From assembly GCA_000818945.1 (NCBI GenBank), contig KN805370.1, positions 1,424,498 to 1,488,497 on the forward strand: a stretch of DNA of 64,000 nucleotides. The letters are read 5' to 3'. Position 1 is the stretch's first letter; each line of letters starts with the position of its first letter. This DNA is from Schizochytrium sp. CCTCC M209059. Its lineage: Eukaryota; Sar; Bigyra; Thraustochytrida; Thraustochytriidae. A model generated the notes under the pieces. It had not been told where the DNA came from and ran no database searches. It saw only the letters and a list, made by a program, of their open reading frames with translations. Below, piece by piece: positions 29,613-37,018 of this stretch. The position numbers and the translations under genes were made by a program.

Positions 29613-30067
29613 ATCGTGCGCACGCTCGCTCGACGCTCGCGCGCGCGCAGAGCACGCTAACCGTCACGCTCTTGTGCGGGTTTGCCGCCCTCGGCGATTT
29701 CTGCCCCCCGGCGAATCCATATGGGGGCACGCTAGAGTTTGTAGCTAATGGTAAGGCACGAATGCGCGCAGTCTTGTCAGCCATCGCGGCGAAACAAGTG
29801 ACACCGAAGCCGGCAGAAAGATATACGAAAGAGTAGGGCCATGGGGGGCAGGAGGGGAAAAGAGGACGAGCGGCGGCGCGACCATCGAGAGGCGAAAAAG
29901 GGGCAAAGCGACACGGACGCAAGGCGGGGCGCAGGCGCAGGCGCGAGCGCAGCAGCGGCAGCGCGGAGCGGAGCGGAGGGCGCCCGGCCCGATCCGCGCG
30001 AGGCGGCACCCCCGCCGACCGCGTAGCACGTCGTGTCGCGCAGGGAGCACAGGCCCGGGAGAGAAGG
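29613..30067. other. Bidirectional promoter region, CENP-I and Bot1/mS35-like genes
   Basis: 455 bp between divergent starts, GC-rich. No TATA box or repeat array stands out. No gene is supported. Confidence 0.45.
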
Positions 30068-30979
30068 ATGATGATGTCCGCGATGCTGGCCGCCGCCAGG
30101 ACGACGACGGCCGCCTCGGTGCGAGGGCACGCGTGGACGCCGGCCACGGCCGCTGGCGCGTGGGCCGCCGGCGGCGCGGCGGGCGCTCGCAGGATGATGA
30201 GCGATGACGTCACCGCGGGCAACAAGGACAAGTTTTCCAATGTGGACGCCGGCAACAGCCCGCGCCAGCAGCGCCAGAGGCAGGGCAACAACAGGAACAA
30301 CAACAACAACAACAACAGGAACAACAATAACAACAGGAACCAGCGCGGCGGCAACTTCCGCAAGCCTCTCGTGCACCCTGTTCTTGGCCTTCGTCCGGGC
30401 AACCCGCTCAAGGTTTTGGTTGGCGAACGACCAAATGCTGGCCTCGTGCCGCTCGATATGCGCGAGGAGATCTATCAGCTGCACAAGACCGACCCAGAGG
30501 GCAAGGGCGACATTGTGCGTATTTCCAACATCACGGGTCTTCCCGTGCCCAGGATCCAGGGTATCATCAAGCTGCGCCAGTTCGAAAAGGACTACGAGCG
30601 CGATGTGCTGAACGGCGAGCCTCTCGACCAGACCCTCGACCAGGAGTTCCGCAACATCTTTGGTGAAAAGAGGACTTGGAAGAACCACGTTTCCTCCGAG
30701 GGCATCAAGGAACGTCTCAAGGGGATGAAGATCGAGTACAAGTTTTACCGCGAAGGCGAGACAGCCCCCGATGGCGGGAGTTCCGCTGCCGAGCTGGCCG
30801 CTTCGAGCCACCAAAAACCTTGGCGCGTCGTCGACGTCGAAAAGGTCTATGGCAAGGAGGTGAAAAGGACGTCAAAGTTTCTTTTTCGCAAGGTCGAGCC
30901 CAAGCCCAAGCATCTCCGTGGCGGGCCTCCTTCCACAAAGAAATCCAACCGCCACTTGCGTCTCCCTGTGGTGCACTAA
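30068..30979 (+). CDS. Mitochondrial small-subunit regulator protein, Bot1/mS35-like
   Basis: 303 residues. The N-terminus is Ala/Arg/Thr-rich without acids for about 40 residues, as in mitochondrial presequences. A Gln/Asn/Arg low-complexity linker follows (about 65-95). The core, MREEIYQLHKTDPEGKGDIVRISNITGLPVPRIQGIIKLRQFE, matches the pattern of the eukaryotic mitochondrial regulator family (Pfam EMR, fission-yeast Bot1 and fungal mS35-type mitoribosomal proteins), where a helix-turn-helix-like unit selects its start with Y-x-L and ends in RVxAIxxLK; neugrin has a similar unit. The C-terminus is basic (KPKPKHL...KKSNRHLRL), fitting RNA contact. The most likely role is in the mitochondrial small ribosomal subunit. 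ATG 30068 is the first of three adjacent Met codons. Confidence 0.6.
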   Translation: MMMSAMLAAARTTTAASVRGHAWTPATAAGAWAAGGAAGARRMMSDDVTAGNKDKFSNVDAGNSPRQQRQRQGNNRNNNNNNNRNNNNNRNQRGGNFRKPLVHPVLGLRPGNPLKVLVGERPNAGLVPLDMREEIYQLHKTDPEGKGDIVRISNITGLPVPRIQGIIKLRQFEKDYERDVLNGEPLDQTLDQEFRNIFGEKRTWKNHVSSEGIKERLKGMKIEYKFYREGETAPDGGSSAAELAASSHQKPWRVVDVEKVYGKEVKRTSKFLFRKVEPKPKHLRGGPPSTKKSNRHLRLPVVH

Positions 30980-31010
30980 GTTTCTCAAATAGCTAAACAT
31001 GGTGCGTGTG

Positions 31011-31012
31011 TG

Positions 31013-31049
<37 letters not shown>

Positions 31050-31061
31050 TTGCCTGCCTGC
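31011..31061. repeat. (CCTG)n tetranucleotide array
   Basis: About 12 units with one TTTG interruption, 32 bp after the Bot1/mS35-like stop codon, so probably in its 3' UTR. It is the complement of the CAGG unit found elsewhere in the window. Confidence 0.95.
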
Positions 31062-31280
31062 TGCGACCCGCTTCATTCTGTGCGAGTATAGAGTAGGTTT
31101 CGCTTTGCCAGCAGTGATGACATTTTTCCTGGACGAGGAAATTCTGTGCTTCAAAACTCCATGCTGGCCTCACTGTTGGGTGAGCTGGCCTTCAAGCTAG
31201 AGCACGTGTCACGCCCTATAAGATTCTGTGCTCGATGCCGGACTGATATTGGTGCCTTCTCTTCCGAAAATAAAAAACAA

Positions 31281-31455
31281 ACAAAGTAAAAGTGACAGTG
31301 AAACTCAACCTCGCCGCTTGAGATGATGGCCAACGTCAATCAAATCTACCTTTCCAGTTAGCTTGTCACAAAGTAAAAGTGACAGTGAAACTCAATCTCG
31401 CCGCTTGAGGTGATGGCCAACGTCAATCAAATCTACCTTTCCAGTCAGCTTGTCA
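31281..31455. repeat. Two-copy tandem repeat, period 87 bp
   Basis: Copies start with ACAAAGTAAAAGTGACAGTG at 31281 and 31368. They differ at only about three positions over 85 bases, so the duplication is recent. It lies in the convergent intergenic region, downstream of the UBZ-finger gene. Except for this and the CCTG array, 30980-31558 holds no feature. Confidence 0.93.
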
Positions 31456-31558
31456 GCTTGTCTTCACACCTCATACAGAGAAGGCTTTGGTAGCGAAGGG
31501 GGTCCCACACACAAGAAAATCCAAGCAAGCAGGCAATCTTTTTGAAAACTTCAAAATA

Positions 31559-33187
31559 CTACACAAGCATCTTGCTTTTGACAAATTGCTCACATGCCGC
31601 CCTTACATGAGGCTGCATGCGAGACCAAATCTGCGCGAGCTCGCGGCGCTTGTCGCGCACTTCCTGTGAGCGACGGACGTTTGCGGCTGTCTCACGCGCA
31701 AGCAATCGAGGGTCACGCAATTCGGCAAAGTTCTCGGCGCCAAGGTTACGTCGTCCGTTCATCGAACTGTGCAGGTACCACATGGCCGACCGCGCAGCGT
31801 CATCATCCCAGTCGGACACCTTGGCAGCTATTTTCTCCAGGACCCACGGGCTAGCGTGAAAATCAATTCCGGCAATGGGCAAAGTGGTCTTGCGCAATGG
31901 TGTTGACGTTCGTGTCGCTTCTGCATGCAGGCGATCCAATGCTGGGATCCACTTCCCTGGTGCATATTTAAAGCGCGTCACCCAACGCGCTGCGACGCGC
32001 CGCAACATGAGCATGTCGCCCTTCATCCCACCGAACGAGGCGCGGCACAAGATGCTCCGAATGACTGTCGCTTCCTGCGCGTCTGTGAGCGCATCGGCGC
32101 GCCCGAGCAAGGTGTCGACGCTTGGAGGGCCGCGCGAACCTATTGCTGCTGATCCTTGCCCCAATTCGTCGGCATCATCATTTTCGCCATCCTCGCCCCA
32201 ATCTACTGGATCCTTAATAGGACTACTGCTCACTTCGCGCACAATCTCTAAACATCGAAGATAGTGCTTTGATTCGAGAGCCACGCCTGCGTTTTGCGCC
32301 AACATGAGCCACACGAGATCCGAAAAGCCGGAATGCAAGATGCTGTCTTCCACGATAATAACCGGCATGCGACGGAAAAAAGACTCCTCATCGACCATGA
32401 GGAGCTCTGTTGCACAAAAGACGGCTGCGCTCGACAGCTTTCGACGAACGGACTTTTGCAAGAGGGACTTGAGCACACCGACACTGAACTGCGAACACCT
32501 CTCACCGCGCTTCCATCGCGCACGCAAATCGCCATCTTGTTCACAGAACAGGTTTGCTCCAACAGCTCCTACAATTATTGTCTTCTTGCCGCTCTCTACT
32601 GCACTGTCATTGGCTTCTTCCATTTCCAAGGCAACTCGGCTGCCTCGAAAGTCGCCACCACCAATACTTGTCTTCTTGAATAACACAACAGAGTCGGAGC
32701 ACAACTTTGGATCACCAGCACGAGCCGTCCAGCATCCGCCGTAACGAAAGGCCTCAGGACGCGGCCGCAGGGCAGCTGACCGCATCATCATATCCATGGC
32801 ATTGCGCGCCCCAGGCTTGTCCGCGCTCAAGCGCGCAGGCTTGATTTTTCGTGGCGATTCAGGCTTTGGTATTTCTGAAGGATCGTCTTGCGAAAGGTCA
32901 ACGGGCTCACCAGGGGTCAGAGGTCTCATTGTTGGTTCCTGTTTGCCCTCGCAGCGGTCGACGTGCATTTGCGCCGTGGACCGGACCAGATCCTCACCGC
33001 ACAGCGGACACGAGACGAATCCACTCGCCGGACTCGTTATCTCCTTCTCGTCCTCCTTATGCAGAAGTTGCTGCCGCCGTCGTCGTTCTTGGTTTCCCTT
33101 GGTCTTCTTGTCTGGCGTTCCTGCCCCTCGCGCGCTCTCCAGCGCCCGCTTCCGCTTGGGCGTCGCGCCCACGAGAAAACGCTCCAT
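31559..33187 (-). CDS. UBZ4-type zinc-finger protein, probable DNA-damage/replication factor
   Basis: 542 residues. Residues 57-79 form a C2HC finger (C60, C63, H75, C79; spacing CxxC-x11-HxxxC) typical of the Rad18-type ubiquitin-binding UBZ4, used by repair proteins to reach ubiquitinated PCNA. The N-terminus is basic and nuclear-like. The rest (about 130-540) is mostly helical and I do not recognise it as a whole. One block, LQKSVRRKLSSAAVFCATELL followed by SFFRRMPVIIVEDSIL, resembles the collar region of RarA/WRNIP1 clamp-loader-like proteins (K-x-RG...RRLxIxAxED), and WRNIP1 also starts with a UBZ finger; but no AAA+ module with Walker motifs is present here. The first ATG in frame is 33187; an apparent longer frame begins at a GTG. 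Confidence 0.65.
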   Translation of the reverse strand: MERFLVGATPKRKRALESARGAGTPDKKTKGNQERRRRQQLLHKEDEKEITSPASGFVSCPLCGEDLVRSTAQMHVDRCEGKQEPTMRPLTPGEPVDLSQDDPSEIPKPESPRKIKPARLSADKPGARNAMDMMMRSAALRPRPEAFRYGGCWTARAGDPKLCSDSVVLFKKTSIGGGDFRGSRVALEMEEANDSAVESGKKTIIVGAVGANLFCEQDGDLRARWKRGERCSQFSVGVLKSLLQKSVRRKLSSAAVFCATELLMVDEESFFRRMPVIIVEDSILHSGFSDLVWLMLAQNAGVALESKHYLRCLEIVREVSSSPIKDPVDWGEDGENDDADELGQGSAAIGSRGPPSVDTLLGRADALTDAQEATVIRSILCRASFGGMKGDMLMLRRVAARWVTRFKYAPGKWIPALDRLHAEATRTSTPLRKTTLPIAGIDFHASPWVLEKIAAKVSDWDDDAARSAMWYLHSSMNGRRNLGAENFAELRDPRLLARETAANVRRSQEVRDKRRELAQIWSRMQPHVRAACEQFVKSKMLV

Positions 33188-33871
33188 CCCGACCACTAGA
33201 GCAGGTCTTCCCGCGTTGCTGACCCGGTGACACGACGCCGCGAAGGTTGACGTAGGACACTTTGTCGTCGCTTAGCTCAGCTCAACTCTCTATGTCCTTG
33301 CAGCCGGCAGCCGGCGCGGCGGTCACGAAGGGGTTTTATGAAGACTCCTCCTCATCGTCGTCGTCGTCGTCGCCGTGGTTGAGCTCCGAGGTGACCTGAG
33401 GGAAAAAAAATGATATAAAAAAATCCGCCTCCAAAAGTCGCTCTCAAACATCGCTTTCCTTTGCAAGAACGTATCACACTCTCAAGAAAGATCGCTCACA
33501 AGGAATGTCATTCTCATGCATTGCCATCGAGCTGTAGCTGGCCTATGGATCAGGAATTGCCAACATTATCAGCATCTCGGAAGTGGCTCCCTGCTCTAGG
33601 CCTACTACTGACCGTGACATGAGTACTATGTACTATACCAGTAGTATAGTCTAGTAGTACGTACTACGTGAATCAATCAACGGCCAAAACGCACGATTTT
33701 AAGCCAAAGCAAACAGCATCCACGTTTGCCCTCGTCGACAGACGCCGGTGAGAGAGATCGATACGCGGAGAAAAAGTTCCTCGATAAACCTTGGCGCGCT
33801 CTCGCCTCGACGTTTGGGGCGCTCGTTTTGCAGAACGGTGCAGCCCCTGCAAACAATAGATTCAAGTGACA
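33188..33871. other. Bidirectional promoter region, UBZ-finger and kinesin genes
   Basis: 684 bp between divergent starts. Contains a (GTC)n run at 33353-33373, an AT-rich patch GATATAAAAAAA near 33411, and a cluster of dyad symmetries at 33622-33667. Confidence 0.5.
33622..33667. promoter_or_regulatory. Cluster of three dyad symmetries upstream of the kinesin gene
   Basis: AGTAC-TAT-GTACT (33622-33634), ACTATAC-CAGTA-GTATAGT (33632-33650) and the perfect 14-mer GTAGTACGTACTAC (33654-33667) follow one another within 46 bp, about 205 bp before the kinesin ATG. The stretch is built from TAC/GTA steps and stands out from its surroundings. Function is unknown; operator-like binding or cruciform formation are both possible. 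Confidence 0.5.
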
Positions 33872-36547
33872 ATGGTACACGTTGACGAGGATGAGCACAA
33901 GTGGGACAGCAACGTCGCAGAGGGTGAGGGCCTGGAGAGCGTACGTCGGAGTACACGCGCGAATGCATCGTCCAGAAACCCCGTGCGCGTGGCCGTGCGC
34001 TGTCGGCCAATGAATAATCGAGAGTTGAGCGAAAATCGGTCAACCGTTGTGCACGTTCAAGGGCGCACCGTGACGGCCCGCGACGAGCGCATGGACTTCG
34101 ACTATGGCTACGGGCCAGACAGCTCGCAGGATGAGGTGAACAATGATATCGGACGCGAGGTCGTAAATAACGCGCTCTCGGGTTACAATAGCGTTGTTTT
34201 TGCTTATGGCAAGACGGGCTCAGGGAAGACCTTCACCATGACTCAGCTGATTGACTTTGTCCTCGAAGAGCTACTTGCCGCCGCAGCTTCGAAGCAGGCT
34301 GCATCCGCAAAGTCTGAAGCGAGCTCAGCGAAAATACAATTGCACGCATATTACTTTGAAATTTACAATGAGGACATTTACGATCTCTGGGGCCCGTCTG
34401 GCAGACGCAAGGTTTCACGGCCGATGTTTGTGGACCGCAAGACGGGCTACGCTGACCTGCAGAGCCTCGGAATCACAAAAGAGTCAGTGCGTGGTCTGAA
34501 AGAGATGCAAGCCTTGCTCGTAAAGGGCCGCGATGCTCGGGCTACCTCTGCAACGAAACTCAATGCTCACTCGAGCCGAAGTCATGCAATCTTGCGTCTT
34601 GAATGCACGCAAAGTGGATGCGCTGTCGGAGGACATGGCACTTCCGCTGCCGTACGAACCTTTTCGTGTCACGACTTAGTGGATCTAGCAGGCGCAGAGA
34701 ACACGCGAGCCAGCGGTGCAACTGGCGTGAACCAGGCTGAGGCTGGAAAGATCAATCAATCGCTCGTCACCTTACAACGCGTCATTGAGGCTCTCTTTCG
34801 TATTTCCAAACTGAACGCGCGAAGAGATGCCTCGAGTCAGCATCCGGCCCAGGTTTTTGTTCCATATCGCGACTCCAAGCTCACGCATCTCCTGCGGCCC
34901 TCGCTTGGAGGAAATGCCAAGGCGTTCATGATTGCCACAGTTAGCCCAGCAGACCGTGATGCGACGTCATCGACGCTTGACTACGCGCGCAAGTGCGCCC
35001 AGGTTGTTAATCACGTCAAAGTAAATGTGAGTGAAAGCAAAAAGGAGGCCACGAAGGAATCCAAGAAAGCGCTAGGAAAGTACAAGGCCGAGGTTGACGC
35101 GCTCTCGCGCCAGCTCAAGCTCACGCAAGCCCAACTTGTCGAGCAACGTGCAGTAGATCGCGGTGATAGTGCGTTCGCAGACACGCTTCGCGCCAAGGAC
35201 GCACGAATCGCTGCGCTCGAGCAGCAAGTGGCGCAGATGCGCGCTGAAAGCGCTCTCAAGTCAAAAGAGATCGAGGCCATGCGGCTGCGCTCGGAAGCGG
35301 TAGTTAAGTCAAGCCAAGATCTCCGGGAGGCCTTGCAGCACGAGACTTCGCGTACCAAACGCGCACAGGAGAGAGCTCAGTTCAGCGAAGAGGGGTTGCG
35401 TCACTACAAGACAATCAACGAGGCGCTGTGCACTGCAATTGACAAGCTGCAGGCCGTTCTTCCGGGGGAGCACGCCACTCCTCACGGGGTGGCTGACGCT
35501 GCTGCATCTGCTGCCAGCGCCAAAGCTAAAGCCCAAGCGTCAAATCGTCGCATGCGCAGGGGGTCCAGCAATGCTGTCGCGTCTACCGACGACGATCTTG
35601 AAAGTGAAGACGACGACGACGACGATGATGGCTTTGAGTCTTGCACGGAGAACGCGAATCCTAACGCGCGCAAGACGCGGACCATGAAAGAATTTTCTGG
35701 TACGCTCGAGTCACTCGCGAGAGAGCGTGACTTTGTGCGACAAATGGCCGCGGCGCACATTGGCAGTCTCGAGTCGCAGCTCGGAGACATCGCCGCCCAC
35801 CGCGATGAGCTGTACCGTCTCACTGCCAATCATGTCGCCAAAGCCATGGATCATGTGCAGCGTCTTGAACAGTCGGTTTTGACTGCCAAGGATCGACTTG
35901 GTCAAGCCTTTGAGGACAGCGATCACGGCGACCTCTCGAATGACGACCTTCAAGAAGTTCTTGCCACCACCCTTACGGTGATGTTCGTTGTTTCTGAGCG
36001 GCTTTGCGGGACAATGAGTGAGGATCTCGACCACGTTCGCCTTCGGCTTGCAGAGACCGCGCCATCTTCGCCTCCAGCTCCTCCGACGGTTCGTACGTCG
36101 ACCCGTCCAGAACCACGATCTCGAGCCCTTCGGACCAAGCAAAATGCTCGTCGCAGCGCATATCGGCCCCAGACAGAGGTGAAACGTGCCCCGCATAGCG
36201 CTTCGCGGCAAGCTCGGAGCGAGACGAGAAGCCGACGACGAGTGCCTTCGCCCGCTGGCAGGCTCGATCTGAATACGACTGCCGACTTTTTCGATCTCGA
36301 AAGTGGGAGCGAAGCCTCTGACAATGAGCAAACAACGGCAACCAATCCGCCCAAGCCTATACTGCAGCCCCGAGTACAGAAAATTGAGCCCGAAACAATC
36401 GAGCGTACGCCCTCGCGCGGAGTGTCCGAGTTTTTGGAAAGTATGGATGCCATGGCGGCTGCCGATCTTTCGGAACTCGGCATATTTGGCGATGAGGACG
36501 ACGAGAACCACGACGGCTTTGCAACTCCCGTTGGCTCCCCACGATAG
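33872..36547 (+). CDS. Kinesin motor protein, family unassigned
   Basis: 891 residues with an N-terminal motor, the microtubule-dependent ATPase. The motor starts at about residue 36 (NPVRVAVRCRP), with P-loop GKTGSGKT (113-120), switch I NAHSSRSH (231-238), switch II DLAGAE (271-276; most kinesins have DLAGSE), KINQSL (293-298) and the YRDSKLTHLLRPSLGGN helix. The P-loop begins GKT rather than the common GQT. A Lys/Ala/Ser-rich insert of about 20 residues precedes the HAYYFEIYNEDIYDL strand. After the neck, coiled coil runs to about residue 530, then a Ser/Asp-rich linker, another helical stretch and a basic disordered tail with SP/TP sites. An N-terminal motor implies plus-end movement by family rule. 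The start is the first ATG (33872). Confidence 0.92.
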   Translation: MVHVDEDEHKWDSNVAEGEGLESVRRSTRANASSRNPVRVAVRCRPMNNRELSENRSTVVHVQGRTVTARDERMDFDYGYGPDSSQDEVNNDIGREVVNNALSGYNSVVFAYGKTGSGKTFTMTQLIDFVLEELLAAAASKQAASAKSEASSAKIQLHAYYFEIYNEDIYDLWGPSGRRKVSRPMFVDRKTGYADLQSLGITKESVRGLKEMQALLVKGRDARATSATKLNAHSSRSHAILRLECTQSGCAVGGHGTSAAVRTFSCHDLVDLAGAENTRASGATGVNQAEAGKINQSLVTLQRVIEALFRISKLNARRDASSQHPAQVFVPYRDSKLTHLLRPSLGGNAKAFMIATVSPADRDATSSTLDYARKCAQVVNHVKVNVSESKKEATKESKKALGKYKAEVDALSRQLKLTQAQLVEQRAVDRGDSAFADTLRAKDARIAALEQQVAQMRAESALKSKEIEAMRLRSEAVVKSSQDLREALQHETSRTKRAQERAQFSEEGLRHYKTINEALCTAIDKLQAVLPGEHATPHGVADAAASAASAKAKAQASNRRMRRGSSNAVASTDDDLESEDDDDDDDGFESCTENANPNARKTRTMKEFSGTLESLARERDFVRQMAAAHIGSLESQLGDIAAHRDELYRLTANHVAKAMDHVQRLEQSVLTAKDRLGQAFEDSDHGDLSNDDLQEVLATTLTVMFVVSERLCGTMSEDLDHVRLRLAETAPSSPPAPPTVRTSTRPEPRSRALRTKQNARRSAYRPQTEVKRAPHSASRQARSETRSRRRVPSPAGRLDLNTTADFFDLESGSEASDNEQTTATNPPKPILQPRVQKIEPETIERTPSRGVSEFLESMDAMAAADLSELGIFGDEDDENHDGFATPVGSPR

Positions 36548-37018
36548 CGGTGTCGTGAGCTCAATCGGATGGAATTGCTTCAGGTTTGCAGCGTAGTCTC
36601 TGACCACGCCATCTATCACCCTTGGCCAATCGATATTAACCTTCAATGTTTGTTAGTACTGCTGCTACTACTACTGCTGCTACTACTACTGCTACTTCTT
36701 CTACTACTACTGTTGTGGCCGAGCATCTTGATATACATTACGAAAAAAGAAAGAAAATCCCTGAGCTCCATCTCTAGACTTGCGCAGGGCGACGCTGGCC
36801 GCCATTCCATCCGTCCGCCAGCGCCCGCGCCCGGCATCTCCGCATCACCTACGATGACTGCCACCTGCAGGTTTGCGTCCCATCCGGGGCCATCGGTCAA
36901 AGTCCAGCCTGGTGAGTTCGCAGTTTTGGTTGGCGGCGGTGCGCGCAGACTGCAGAATCGCGAGTCTGGACGCGGCCGCGGGCGAGCTCGCGCGGAGCGA
37001 GGCAGGCCGCGCAGAAGC
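36548..37018. other. Intergenic region/leader upstream of the aspartoacylase-family gene
   Basis: Contains the CTG/CTA repeat at 36655-36714. The downstream frame is open back to 36569, giving a poly-Leu segment, but that ATG would put the microsatellite in the protein and hide the transit peptide; it is read here as leader. Confidence 0.5.
36655..36714. repeat. (CTR)n compound trinucleotide repeat
   Basis: About 19 CTG, CTA and CTT triplets in mixed order, all coding Leu in one frame. It sits between the kinesin stop and the start of the next gene on the same strand. Confidence 0.9.

Noticed and set aside
36569..37018. N-terminal extension of the acylase with a poly-Leu segment, resembling a TM anchor
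   Set aside because: The Leu run is a CTR microsatellite read in frame; a start at 37019 gives a proper transit peptide with a strong context.
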